The translations under genes and the position numbers were made by a program. The notes under the pieces are model-generated. The model made no database searches. It was not told the DNA's origin and saw only the letters and a program-made list of their open reading frames with translations. Positions 38,036 to 46,799 of a stretch of 64,000 bases of DNA are shown here, piece by piece. The stretch spans positions 62,001 through 126,000 of the forward strand of contig JAIXXB010000019.1 of the NCBI GenBank assembly GCA_027490955.1, given 5' to 3'. Positions within the stretch are counted from its first letter, which is position 1. Each line of letters begins with the position of its first letter. Origin of the DNA: Rhodobacter sp. (lineage in GTDB: Bacteria > Pseudomonadota > Alphaproteobacteria > Rhodobacterales > Rhodobacteraceae).

Positions 38036-39334
38036 ATGGCGGATATTGAGATCACGGATGAGGCCAGCCTAGAGGCTTGGCTGAAGACAAGGCCCCGCAG
38101 GGATGCCGAGATCATCGCCTTTCGGGCAGCAGCACGGGTGTTCCCGCTGTGGGGGCGGGCGATGGAGGAGGAGTGGGTATTGCCCTCTGGCATTGATGCG
38201 GACGAGGGTCAACTGAGCGCAATCGATTGTGCGCGTATGCTCTTGACGGCATTATCGCTGAAAGGTGCACGAGACCAACATGTTAAGCGCAGTTTTGGCT
38301 CTGCCGTCGACACTTTTGTCTCGTTATCATTTCGTGAAGTGCCAAAGTCAGGGATCGAGTCAGCCTTCCGTTTCGCACAATGTGTTTACGCCAATGAGAT
38401 ACCAAAGGCGCTAACAAGTGACGAAATAAATGATGATTTGGCGTTGCGGAAGGCTGTTGAAACTCTTGGCAGCGCGCTTCAAGCAACAGCTGAACTTTAT
38501 TCGGTTGAAGACATTTGGGACTTTGATGACGTTTGGAGTATGGATGAACTCTCGAAAGCCTTGTTTTCTAGACAAGTTTCGCTGGACTGTGAAAAACTGA
38601 TGTTAGCGGAAAAGATTGATAACTCCCCCCTCTGGCCCAAACCTGCACCAAAATGGTTCACCAAAGCCGACGGCGAGACCCGCGCCATTTGGGCCAAAGA
38701 CCCTGCCACTTGGGCGTTTTGGGAAAAGTGGTGGGATGGGGTGACCAGCGGCGATATGCCCTTTTCCCCCGAACTCCTCCGCGATGTGGCCTTGATCGAG
38801 GATTATATCTGGCAAGCAGGGCCAAAGGCGGTGGCGGAGCGTATCAACCTGCTGATCCAGCGCAACGCCCTGCAGCGCGAGGCGGCCGCGATCAATGCGA
38901 GGCTGATGGAGTTTATCGCCTTCAACGAAGGGCTGGGCGCGAACCTACATAACCAACCGCCAGAGGATGAACTATCGCCCGTCAAGCTGCGCGCGACCTT
39001 GGGGGAAATCTTGCAAGCCCTGAAAGAAATCGAGGTCGCGTTGGACGGCCCCGAAATCTTGCCCGAAGTGGTTGCGGGTTTGGGGCAGCGTTTGAAAGAC
39101 CTTTGGGATGGTTTTTCGGCAAAAGTCAAGGTGGGGATAGTAGGGCTAACCTTTGTCGCAACGAGTATTTCTCAAGGCTTCCTTGGCTCTGTAGGTGATG
39201 ATATTCATGAACTGGTAAAACGCAACATCGACATCCCCAGCTTTTCCCGCCGCTTGCTGGACTTTGGCAAAGAACTGGAAAAACCGCGTAATCCCGCCCC
39301 AGTGTTTCCACCGCGCCCGCCAGTGGATTTGTAA
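38036..39334 (+). CDS. Uncharacterised 432-residue protein inserted in the dcw cluster
   Basis: I do not recognise a characterised family. The N-terminus is helical (EASLEAWLKTRPRRDAEII, FRAAARVFPLWG). The middle has FWEKWWDGVTSGDMPFSPEL followed by LRDVALIEDYIW. Residues about 300-312 read LGANLHNQPPEDE, close to the HNxPPE motif that I recall from many hypothetical proteins of Rhodobacteraceae and their phages. Near the C-terminus, VGIVGLTFVATSISQGFLG is one possible membrane segment, followed by a Pro-rich tail. Codons about 70-195 (38240-38625) are distinctly AT-richer than both ends, so the gene looks mosaic. It is flanked by direct repeats R1 and R2. Start ATG 38036 follows an AAAGGGG-type site. 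Confidence 0.7.
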   Translation: MADIEITDEASLEAWLKTRPRRDAEIIAFRAAARVFPLWGRAMEEEWVLPSGIDADEGQLSAIDCARMLLTALSLKGARDQHVKRSFGSAVDTFVSLSFREVPKSGIESAFRFAQCVYANEIPKALTSDEINDDLALRKAVETLGSALQATAELYSVEDIWDFDDVWSMDELSKALFSRQVSLDCEKLMLAEKIDNSPLWPKPAPKWFTKADGETRAIWAKDPATWAFWEKWWDGVTSGDMPFSPELLRDVALIEDYIWQAGPKAVAERINLLIQRNALQREAAAINARLMEFIAFNEGLGANLHNQPPEDELSPVKLRATLGEILQALKEIEVALDGPEILPEVVAGLGQRLKDLWDGFSAKVKVGIVGLTFVATSISQGFLGSVGDDIHELVKRNIDIPSFSRRLLDFGKELEKPRNPAPVFPPRPPVDL

Positions 39335-39338
39335 CAGC

Positions 39339-39524
39339 CATTTGCCGCATCTTGGCCCGGAATCAAGGCGCAACGCGCCGCCGGGCCGCGCCCTCCCTCC
39401 CCCCGGGAGGGCGCGCTTTGCCGTTTGTGCCTAGAACTGGCGTAGGGGGGCCTGCACCATAAAGGGAGCAGAACCTCTGCGGTGCGCCATCCCGAGGGAG
39501 GGCGCGGCCCTCTACCTGCTCTCG
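39339..39524 (+). repeat. Structured repeat element, right copy (R2), before murB
   Basis: Begins 5 bases after the accessory gene stop. Hairpin 39356-39385 has outer arms CCCGG/CCGGG (CACGG/CCGTG in R1: a compensatory A-T to C-G change) and inner GGCGC-AAC-GCGCC. The second hairpin is GCGCCCTCCC/GGGAGGGCGC (39388-39414). The core GTGCCTAGAACTGGC (39427-39441) and CCTGCACCATAAAGGG (39451-39466) is identical to R1 with the same 24-base offset. GAGCAG (39466-39471) can pair with CTGCTC (39516-39521). Confidence 0.85.
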
Positions 39525-39576
39525 TTGATACGCCCCCATCTTGCCCGCCCCCCCATTCCGCTTTATCAACCATCCC

Positions 39577-40521
39577 ATGACCCATCTTCCCACCCCGCGC
39601 GGCGCTTTAACGCCCAATCGGCCCCTTGCAGACCTGACATGGCTGCGGGTGGGCGGGCCTGCGGATTTTCTGTTTCAGCCTGCAGATAGCGATGATCTTG
39701 CGGACTTTCTCGCCGCGCTTCCCGCTGATACCCCCGTTTTCCCCATGGGTGTGGGCAGCAATTTGATTGTGCGCGATGGTGGTATTCGCGGCGTGGTCAT
39801 TCGCCTTGGGCGGGGGTTTAATGGCATCGAAGTAGAGGGCGACATTGTCACCGCTGGGGCGGCGGCGCTGGATGCGCATGTGGCAAAACGTGCCGCCGAG
39901 GCGGGGCTTGATCTGACCTTTCTGCGCACCATTCCGGGCAGCATTGGCGGGGCGGTACGGATGAATGCGGGCTGCTATGGCAGTTATGTGGCGGATCATT
40001 TGATTGATATCCAGATCATCACCCAGAGCGGGCAGGTGCAAACCATTCCTGCCGAAGCCCTGAGCCTTGCCTATCGTTCCAGCCAAATCCCCGAAGGTGC
40101 GGTGATCACGCAGGCGCGGTTTCGCGCCGCGCGCGGTGATCCTGCCCAGCTTGACGCCAAGATGACCGACCAAATCGCCAAACGCGATGCCAGCCAGCCG
40201 ACGAAAGATCGCTCTGCTGGTTCAACCTTTCGCAACCCTGTCGGCCATTCCAGCACGGGCCGCGCGGATGACACGCATGAGTTGAAGGCGTGGAAAGTGA
40301 TTGATATTGCAGGCATGCGCGGGGCAACCCTAGGGGGCGCGCAAATGTCGCCCATGCATTCCAACTTTCTGATCAACACAGGCGGCGCATCTGCCACAGA
40401 TTTGGAAGAATTAGGCGAGTTGGTGCGAAAAAGGGTTTTGCAAACGCAAGGGATCGCGTTAGAATGGGAAATCATGCGGGTGGGCGTGCCATTGGCGAAA
40501 CCTGACGCACAAAAACAATAA
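39577..40521 (+). CDS. murB: UDP-N-acetylenolpyruvoylglucosamine reductase
   Basis: FAD- and NADPH-dependent reduction giving UDP-MurNAc. It has 314 residues, type II (short) MurB. FAD contacts are in [11 protein letters not shown] and [29 protein letters not shown] and LAYRSSQIP follow; the proton-donor Ser is Ser216 in [13 protein letters not shown] 39577 is chosen on homology; the TTG at 39541 is less likely. No good ribosome site is seen, which is odd for a dcw gene and may reflect the insertion upstream. Confidence 0.95.
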   Translation: MTHLPTPRGALTPNRPLADLTWLRVGGPADFLFQPADSDDLADFLAALPADTPVFPMGVGSNLIVRDGGIRGVVIRLGRGFNGIEVEGDIVTAGAAALDAHVAKRAAEAGLDLTFLRTIPGSIGGAVRMNAGCYGSYVADHLIDIQIITQSGQVQTIPAEALSLAYRSSQIPEGAVITQARFRAARGDPAQLDAKMTDQIAKRDASQPTKDRSAGSTFRNPVGHSSTGRADDTHELKAWKVIDIAGMRGATLGGAQMSPMHSNFLINTGGASATDLEELGELVRKRVLQTQGIALEWEIMRVGVPLAKPDAQKQ

Positions 40522-40557
40522 TCACGCGCCCTAAGGTGCGGATGAGGCAGCAGAACT

Positions 40558-41478
40558 ATGGCAGGTGGCCCGCACAAGGCAGCCTCCACAATTGCAGTAT
40601 TGATGGGCGGCCCCTCGGCAGAGAGGGAGGTTTCCCTATCGTCTGGGCGTGAATGCGCCACTGCGTTGCGGCAGGCAGGATATCAGGTGATTGAGGTCGA
40701 TTGCGGCCCCGATCTGGCCGAGCGCTTGCGCGCCATCTCTCCCGATGTTGCCTTTAACGCCCTGCATGGCCGCTGGGGCGAAGATGGTGCGGTGCAGGGC
40801 ATTTTGGAATGGCTGGCCATTCCCTATACGCATTCGGGGATTTTGGCCTCGGCTTTGGCGATGGACAAGGCGCGGGCCAAAGAGGTGTTCGCCCGCGCGG
40901 GCCTGCCTGTGGCCCAGTCGGTTTTGGCCGCGCGCGAGGCGGTGGAGGCGGGCCATATCCTGCCCCCGCCCTATGTGGTCAAACCCAATAACGAAGGCTC
41001 CTCGGTGGGGGTGTATATCGTGCATCCGGGCAGCAATGCGCCGCGCCTTGCCGCAAGCATGCCCGAAATTGTCATGGTGGAAACCTATGCGCCTGGGCGG
41101 GAATTGACAGTGACAGTGATGGGCGACCGCCCGCTGTGCGTGACCGATATCATCACGGATGGCTGGTATGATTACGACAGCAAATACAAACTGGGCGGAT
41201 CGCGCCATGTCGTGCCTGCCGATTTACCCGCCGAGATCAGCCAAGCCTGTCTGGACTATGCGCTGCGCGCGCACAATGCGCTGGGCTGCCGCGGATTGTC
41301 GCGCAGCGATTTTCGCTGGGATGCGGCGCGCGGCTTGGATGGGCTGATCTTGCTAGAGGTCAATACCCAGCCGGGCATGACCCCAACATCGCTGGCGCCA
41401 GAACAGGCGGCGCATATGGGCATCAGCTTTCCCCAGTTGGTTGATTGGCTGGTAAAGGACGCCTCATGCAATCGGTGA
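40558..41478 (+). CDS. ddl: D-alanine:D-alanine ligase
   Basis: Makes the D-Ala-D-Ala terminus of the peptidoglycan stem. It has 306 residues with an ATP-grasp fold: VLMGGPSAEREVSLSSG, HGRWGEDGAVQGILE, PPYVVKPNNEGSSVGV and LLEVNTQPGMTPTSL. The 3' end overlaps ftsQ by 13 bases. Confidence 0.97.
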   Translation: MAGGPHKAASTIAVLMGGPSAEREVSLSSGRECATALRQAGYQVIEVDCGPDLAERLRAISPDVAFNALHGRWGEDGAVQGILEWLAIPYTHSGILASALAMDKARAKEVFARAGLPVAQSVLAAREAVEAGHILPPPYVVKPNNEGSSVGVYIVHPGSNAPRLAASMPEIVMVETYAPGRELTVTVMGDRPLCVTDIITDGWYDYDSKYKLGGSRHVVPADLPAEISQACLDYALRAHNALGCRGLSRSDFRWDAARGLDGLILLEVNTQPGMTPTSLAPEQAAHMGISFPQLVDWLVKDASCNR

Positions 41479-42380
41479 TCCGCCGCCCGCGCCATATCCG
41501 CCCTGCCGCGCCGTATACGCGCCGCGATCCTGCGCCGTCGCGGTTGCAATATCGCTGGCAGCGCCTGTGGCTCACGCCATTTTGGCGCTTTGCCATTCGC
41601 GTGCTGTTGCCCTTTGCCCTGCTGGCTGGCATCGCTGCGCTGGTCTGGTCAGACCCTCTGCGTGCAGGCGCCATCAAGGCGCATGTATCCGCAATGCAAG
41701 AGGCGGTGCAAAATCGGCAAGAGTTTTTGACCACCACCCTGTCTATCGAAGGGGCCTCGCCCGATTTGGCCGATGCTGTGCGCAAAAAGCTGAATGTTAC
41801 CCTGCCGATGTCATCCTTTGATCTGGATTTGGCCGCCCTGCGCACAGCAGCGCAAAGCCTGCCCGCTGTGGCAGAGGCGCAGGTGCAAATCCGTTCGGGC
41901 GGGGTGTTGCGCGTGCAGATCACCGAACGCATCCCCGTGCTGGTTTGGCGCAAGGGGGAACATCTGATTTTGGTCGACAGCGAGGGCCACCCCGTCGCAG
42001 GGCTGCACGCGCGCAGCGACCGCGCCGATTTGCCCCTGATTGCAGGGCAGGGCGCCAATGAGGCCGCAGGCGAAGCGCTGGATATTCTGGCCACGGCTGG
42101 CCCAATTGCGGGGCGCATCCAAGGGCTGGTGCGCATGGGTCAGCGCCGCTGGGATATCGTGCTGGATTATGGCCAGCGCCTGATGCTGCCCGCCGAAAAC
42201 CCCATCGCCGCCCTAGATCGCGCCTTGGCGCTGGATCAGGCCGAACGGCTGTTTGACCGCGATATTCTGGCCATAGACCTGCGCTATGGCCCCCGACCTG
42301 TGCTGCGCCTTGCCCCCTATGCCCTGACCAAACGCCAAGAAAGCCTCGGCCTTATTAAACCTGTGGAGAGTTCCCTATGA
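41466..42380 (+). CDS. ftsQ: Cell division protein FtsQ
   Basis: A bitopic divisome protein linking FtsB/FtsL to early proteins. It has 304 residues: a basic, Arg-rich cytoplasmic N-terminus, one membrane segment at about 39-61 (FWRFAIRVLLPFALLAGIAA), then a periplasmic POTRA-like domain and FtsQ beta domain (IRSGGVLRVQITERIPVLVW). ATG 41466 follows AAAGGAC inside the ddl gene; a TTG at 41445 is weaker. ATGA overlap with ftsA. Confidence 0.94.
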   Translation: MQSVIRRPRHIRPAAPYTRRDPAPSRLQYRWQRLWLTPFWRFAIRVLLPFALLAGIAALVWSDPLRAGAIKAHVSAMQEAVQNRQEFLTTTLSIEGASPDLADAVRKKLNVTLPMSSFDLDLAALRTAAQSLPAVAEAQVQIRSGGVLRVQITERIPVLVWRKGEHLILVDSEGHPVAGLHARSDRADLPLIAGQGANEAAGEALDILATAGPIAGRIQGLVRMGQRRWDIVLDYGQRLMLPAENPIAALDRALALDQAERLFDRDILAIDLRYGPRPVLRLAPYALTKRQESLGLIKPVESSL

Positions 42381-43711
42381 GCGATTTGTATCATTCGCAA
42401 CGCGCGATGCGCGATATGCGCAAAGCCGCCTTGCAGCGCGGCGTGATTGCCATTTTGGATATAGGCTCATCGAAAATTGCCTGCCTGTTCCTAAAGTTTG
42501 ATGAAAGCGCCCGCGCCCGCGGCATTGATGGTGTGGGCCCGATGGCGGGGCAAAGCAATTTCAAGGTGATTGGCGCGGCCACCACCCGTTCGCGCGGGGT
42601 GCGCTTTGGCGAAATCTCGATGATGACGGAAACCGAACGCGCCATTCGCACCGCGGTGCAGGCCGCGCAGAAAATGGCCAATGTGCGCGTCGATCATGCC
42701 ATTGTCACCTTTTCGGGCGGCGAGCCGCGCAGCTATGGGCTGGCGGGGCAAATTGACATGCAGGGCGGCGAAGTGTCCGAACAGGATGTGGCGCGCGTGC
42801 TGGCCGCCTGTGATGTGCCGCCCTTGGGCGATGGGCGCGAAGTGCTGCACGCGCAGCCTGTAAACTTTGCGCTGGATCATCGGTCGGGTTTGGCCGACCC
42901 GCGCGGGCAGGCGGGCGGGACTTTGGCCTGCGATATGCATCTGTTGTCCATCGACGCCGATGTGGTGCGCAATGTGCTGTACTGCGTGGGGCGCTGCGAT
43001 TTAGAGGTGGCGGGCATCGCCTCGTCGGCCTATGTGTCGGGGGTGGCCAGCCTTGTGGAAGATGAACAAGAATTGGGCGCTGCCTGCATTGACATGGGGG
43101 GCGGATCGACCAGCGTGTCGATCTTTATGAAAAAACACATGATCTTTGCCGATAGCGTGCGCATGGGCGGCGATCATGTCACGCGCGATATTTCAAAGGG
43201 GCTCAGCGTGCCGATGGCCGTGGCCGAACGGATGAAAACCAAACATGGCGGCGTGGTTGCCACATCGATGGATGACCGCGAGATGATCGATATGGGCGGC
43301 GATAGCGGCGATTATGAACATGACATGCGCCAAGTGTCGCGCACCGAATTGATCGGCATCATGCGCCCGCGCGTGGAAGAGATTTTGGAAGAAACCCGCG
43401 CCTGCCTTGATGCGGCAGGGTTTGACAGCCTGCCCTCGCGCCAGATCGTGTTGACGGGCGGCTCTAGCCAGATTCCAGGTCTGGATGATTTGGCCGCGCG
43501 GATTTTGGGCCAGCGCGTGCGCATGGGCCGCCCTTTGCGCGTGCAAGGCCTGCCGCAAGCGGCAACTGGCCCTGCCTTTTCCAGCGCGGTCGGCCTGTGC
43601 CTGTTTGCCGCCAATCCGCAAGATGAATGGTGGGATTTCGAAGCCCTGCACAGCCCTTACCCCGCGCGCAGTCTGCGCCGCGCCGTACGTTGGTTGCGCG
43701 ATAATTGGTAA
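42377..43711 (+). CDS. ftsA: Cell division protein FtsA
   Basis: An actin-like ATPase that ties FtsZ filaments to the membrane. It has 444 residues: ILDIGSSKIACLF (phosphate 1), FSGGEPRSYG in subdomain 1C, CIDMGGGSTSVSIF (phosphate 2), VLTGGSSQIPGLDDLA (adenosine motif), and a C-terminal amphipathic helix PARSLRRAVRWLRDNW for membrane binding. It starts inside the ftsQ stop. Confidence 0.96.
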   Translation: MSDLYHSQRAMRDMRKAALQRGVIAILDIGSSKIACLFLKFDESARARGIDGVGPMAGQSNFKVIGAATTRSRGVRFGEISMMTETERAIRTAVQAAQKMANVRVDHAIVTFSGGEPRSYGLAGQIDMQGGEVSEQDVARVLAACDVPPLGDGREVLHAQPVNFALDHRSGLADPRGQAGGTLACDMHLLSIDADVVRNVLYCVGRCDLEVAGIASSAYVSGVASLVEDEQELGAACIDMGGGSTSVSIFMKKHMIFADSVRMGGDHVTRDISKGLSVPMAVAERMKTKHGGVVATSMDDREMIDMGGDSGDYEHDMRQVSRTELIGIMRPRVEEILEETRACLDAAGFDSLPSRQIVLTGGSSQIPGLDDLAARILGQRVRMGRPLRVQGLPQAATGPAFSSAVGLCLFAANPQDEWWDFEALHSPYPARSLRRAVRWLRDNW

Positions 43712-43804
43712 CACAACTGACAGAACCTGCGCCTAAATGTATGAAAAAGACAAAATTCTGCACTAGATTATGTCTTTTACCACATTTTTCGCGTGACGTG
43801 GCCC

Positions 43805-43822
43805 GAATCTGTGGATAGAATC
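43805..43822 (+). promoter_or_regulatory. GANTC - DnaA-like box - GANTC in the ftsZ leader
   Basis: GAATC (43805-43809), TGTGGATAG (43810-43818, one mismatch to the inverse of the DnaA box TTATCCACA) and GAATC (43818-43822) are contiguous. The ftsA-ftsZ gap of 217 bases is AT-rich, unlike the other dcw junctions, and surely holds a promoter, though I cannot place -35/-10 boxes with confidence. CcrM methylates GANTC in alphaproteobacteria. In Caulobacter, ftsZ transcription is known to respond to DnaA and to CcrM methylation. Confidence 0.5.
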
Positions 43823-43928
43823 GGGGAAAAGTTAAAAACCGTGTCAAGCAAAAGATGCGGAAAAGACGAAAAGACGACCAAGCAACCACGGAACTGGGCA
43901 ACCTTTTCCCAAAAGAACGGGCAAAACC

Positions 43929-45557
43929 ATGGCGCTAAACCTGATCCATACTCCTGAACGGGCCGACCTAAAGCCGCGCATCACGGTGTTTGGTGTGGGC
44001 GGCGCGGGTGGAAATGCCGTCAACAATATGATCGAGCAGCAACTAGAAGGGGTCGAGTTCGTGGTTGCGAACACCGACGCACAGGCCCTTCAAAATTCGC
44101 GCGCACCCATGAAGATTCAAATGGGGGCCAAAGTCACCGAAGGGCTGGGCGCAGGCGCGCGCCCTTCGGTGGGCGCAGCAGCAGCAGAAGAAACGATCGA
44201 AGAAATCGTTCATCAATTGGCAGGTGCACATATGTGCTTTATCACTGCGGGGATGGGGGGCGGCACGGGAACGGGCGCGGCCCCCATCATCGCAGCGGCC
44301 GCGCGCGAAATGGGCATTTTGACAGTGGGGGTTGTCACCAAACCCTTCCAATTCGAAGGCAATAAGCGGATGCGGCAGGCCGAAGAGGGCATTGCCGCCC
44401 TGCAAAAGGTTGTCGATACGCTGATTATCATTCCCAATCAAAACCTGTTCCGTTTGGCCAATGAACGCACCACCTTTACCGAGGCCTTCGGCATGGCCGA
44501 TGACGTGCTGTATCAGGGCGTCAAAGGTGTGACCGATTTGATGGTGCGCCCCGGCCTGATCAACCTAGACTTTGCCGATGTGCGCGCCGTGATGGACGAG
44601 ATGGGCAAGGCGATGATGGGCACGGGCGAGGCATCGGGCGATGACCGCGCGCGCCAAGCCGCCGAAAAGGCCATTGCCAACCCGCTCTTGGATGAAATTT
44701 CGCTCAATGGCGCGAAAGGTGTGTTGATCAATGTCACGGGCGGGCCAGACCTGACCCTGTTCGAATTGGACGAGGCCGCCAATCTGATCCGCGAAAAAGT
44801 GGATGAAAATGCCAATATTATCATCGGCAGCACGCTTGACCCCAATATGCAGGGGGTGATGCGCGTGTCGGTGGTGGCAACGGGGATCGACGTGCAGCAA
44901 GGCCGTTTGGAAACGCCTGCGCCGCGCCGCACGATGGCCGCGCCGCTGAGCCCCGCAGCACCTGCCCCCGCGCCCGCGCCAGCCCCTGCCGAGGATCTCT
45001 TCGCCGCCAGCGCCCCGCCTCAGCCCGTGTTCCAGCCCAGCTATGCGCCGCCGCGGCGCGAGCCTGAAGATGTGCTGAACGAAGATTTGGTGCCTATGCC
45101 AAAGGCCACCGACCGCTACGCGCCGCCGCAAGCAGATCGCGCAGATCGCTATGGCGCGCAACAGCACGAAGAAGATGACAGCCATAATTTCGTGGCCCCA
45201 ACAGCGCGCAAACCTGGCGCGCCATCGCGCGAAGCCTTGGCGCGCTTGCAAGCGGCCGTGGCCAAATCCCCCAGCCCTGTTGCGCCCCCGCGCCCCAGTT
45301 TGGGTGGCCAATCCTCGCCGATGGCGCGCCCTGCGGCCCCCGCGCCGCGCCCCAATATGGACAAGCCTGCAGAAAAGCCGCGCTTTGGCATTGGCAGTTT
45401 GATTGGCCGTATGTCGGGCAGCAATGATGGCAATGATCGCGCCCCTGCGCCGCGCCCGCGCCCTTCGGTGCCGATGGGCTATGACGACGAGCAGGACTTA
45501 TCTTCGGATCATGAGAAGATTGAAATTCCTGCCTTCTTGCGCCGTCAGGCAAATTAA
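43929..45557 (+). CDS. ftsZ: Cell division protein FtsZ
   Basis: The tubulin-like GTPase that forms the Z ring. It has 542 residues, longer than the E. coli protein because of a disordered linker. GTP-binding [14 protein letters not shown] (21-34) and the tubulin signature [10 protein letters not shown] (110-119); the T7 catalytic loop contains [12 protein letters not shown]. After about residue 320 comes a roughly 200-residue Pro/Ala-rich linker, then the C-terminal peptide [12 protein letters not shown], which binds FtsA and other partners. A clear terminator follows. Confidence 0.98.
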   Translation: MALNLIHTPERADLKPRITVFGVGGAGGNAVNNMIEQQLEGVEFVVANTDAQALQNSRAPMKIQMGAKVTEGLGAGARPSVGAAAAEETIEEIVHQLAGAHMCFITAGMGGGTGTGAAPIIAAAAREMGILTVGVVTKPFQFEGNKRMRQAEEGIAALQKVVDTLIIIPNQNLFRLANERTTFTEAFGMADDVLYQGVKGVTDLMVRPGLINLDFADVRAVMDEMGKAMMGTGEASGDDRARQAAEKAIANPLLDEISLNGAKGVLINVTGGPDLTLFELDEAANLIREKVDENANIIIGSTLDPNMQGVMRVSVVATGIDVQQGRLETPAPRRTMAAPLSPAAPAPAPAPAPAEDLFAASAPPQPVFQPSYAPPRREPEDVLNEDLVPMPKATDRYAPPQADRADRYGAQQHEEDDSHNFVAPTARKPGAPSREALARLQAAVAKSPSPVAPPRPSLGGQSSPMARPAAPAPRPNMDKPAEKPRFGIGSLIGRMSGSNDGNDRAPAPRPRPSVPMGYDDEQDLSSDHEKIEIPAFLRRQAN

Positions 45558-45577
45558 ACCAAAGAAAAACGCCTTTC

Positions 45578-45607
45578 AAAAGCCCTCACCTTTGGTGGGG
45601 GCTTTTT
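45578..45607 (+). terminator. Intrinsic terminator of ftsZ
   Basis: AAAAGCCCTCACC (45578-45590) pairs with GGTGGGGGCTTTT (one T-G pair) across a TTT loop and ends in a T run at 45603-45607. It is 21 bases after the ftsZ stop, so lpxC needs its own promoter. Confidence 0.9.
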
Positions 45608-45729
45608 GCTGTGCTGCATGTTACATTTGGTCACAATCTGTGAATTGTGATGTGCCCTGCCTGCGCCTAAACCGAATGGGTCGCGATGCTGCACTTGGGC
45701 TGCGATTCGCGACTGGGGATTTGGGTTTC

Positions 45730-46665
45730 ATGGCACGCCAGCAAACTTTGGCACAGCAGATCGACTTTGCAGGATTTGGCCTGCATTCGGGCGCGCCTGT
45801 GCGCATGTCCTTGCTGCCCGCTGCTGCCGATGCGGGGATTCAGTTTATTCGCACCGATGTCATGGGGGCCGATCAAATCGTGCCTGCGCGCTGGGATACG
45901 GTGGTTCCCTCGCGTCTTTGCACTTTGGTGGCCAATCGGGATGGGGTTTCGGTCTCGACCATTGAACATGTGATGGCGGCTTTGGCAGGCTGCGCCATTC
46001 AAAACGCGCTGATTGAAATTGATGGGCCAGAAGTGCCGATTTTAGACGGCTCTGCCGCGCCCTTTGTGGCGGCGATTCTGGATGCGGGCATCGCCCAGCA
46101 AGATGCGCCGCTGCGCGCGATTGTCGTGAAAAAAGCGATTGAGTTGCGCGAAGGCGATGCTTTGGTGCGCCTGTCGCCTGCCGATATGCTGGAAATCGAT
46201 TTTGAAATTGAATTTGCCGATGCGGCCATTGGCCGCCAAGCGCTGGCGCTGAATATGGCCAATGGCACCTTTGTGCGCGAATTGTCCGACAGCCGCACCT
46301 TTTGCCGCAATTCGGATGTGATCGCGATGCGCGCGCGCGGCTTGGCACTGGGCGGCACGCTGGAAAACGCTGTGGTTTTTGATGGCGACCGCGTCCTATC
46401 TCCGGGTGGTTTGCGCCACAAGAATGAACCTGTGCGCCATAAGATGCTGGATGCTTTGGGCGATTTGGCCTTGGCAGGTGCGCCGATTTTGGGCCGCTAT
46501 ACGGGCCATCGCGCGGGCCATGCCATGACCAACGCCATTTTGCGCGCCCTGTTTGCCGACGCGGATGCGTGGGAATGGGCCGTGGTCGAGCAGACGGTTT
46601 TCGGCAAGTTGCCAGGTGTGGGCGTGCATCACGGCGATATTCCGCGCGTGATCGCTGCACAATAA
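45730..46665 (+). CDS. lpxC: UDP-3-O-acyl-N-acetylglucosamine deacetylase
   Basis: The committed step of lipid A synthesis; a zinc deacetylase. It has 311 residues. Zinc ligands are His80 (TIEHVMAAL), His237 and Asp241 (RHKMLDALGD); the general base/acid pair includes Glu79 and His264 (GHRAGHAMTN). ATG 45730 gives the family N-terminus (QQIDFAGFGLHSG); an in-frame ATG at 45679 is possible but adds 17 residues with no match. Confidence 0.96.
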   Translation: MARQQTLAQQIDFAGFGLHSGAPVRMSLLPAAADAGIQFIRTDVMGADQIVPARWDTVVPSRLCTLVANRDGVSVSTIEHVMAALAGCAIQNALIEIDGPEVPILDGSAAPFVAAILDAGIAQQDAPLRAIVVKKAIELREGDALVRLSPADMLEIDFEIEFADAAIGRQALALNMANGTFVRELSDSRTFCRNSDVIAMRARGLALGGTLENAVVFDGDRVLSPGGLRHKNEPVRHKMLDALGDLALAGAPILGRYTGHRAGHAMTNAILRALFADADAWEWAVVEQTVFGKLPGVGVHHGDIPRVIAAQ

Positions 46666-46748
46666 TCAGTTTCTGCGCTTTTCCGCTGATCTGCGTGACA
46701 AAGCCGTTTTGCGCCTTACAAATTTATGTGTTAGCTAAGGGAAGATGA

Positions 46749-46781
46749 CGCAATCCGCGCCTTTGGTTTTGGCGGGTTGCG
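46749..46781 (+). promoter_or_regulatory. Hairpin in the bamD leader
   Basis: CGCAATCCGC (46749-46758) pairs with GCGGGTTGCG (46772-46781) with one G-U pair and a 13-nt loop. It ends 18 bases before the bamD start. Without a T tract it may be a weak terminator of lpxC or a 5' mRNA structure. Confidence 0.45.
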
Positions 46782-46799
46782 CATAATGGGGCTTGGGGT

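Noticed and set aside
37745-39524. Insertion sequence or transposon at murC-murB
   Set aside because: The gene between the repeats has no transposase or recombinase motifs, the repeats are direct rather than inverted, and no short target-site duplication was seen.
33960-46665. A complete dcw cluster
   Set aside because: mraZ to murD are absent upstream of ftsW, where TetR and SDR genes lie; only the distal half is here.
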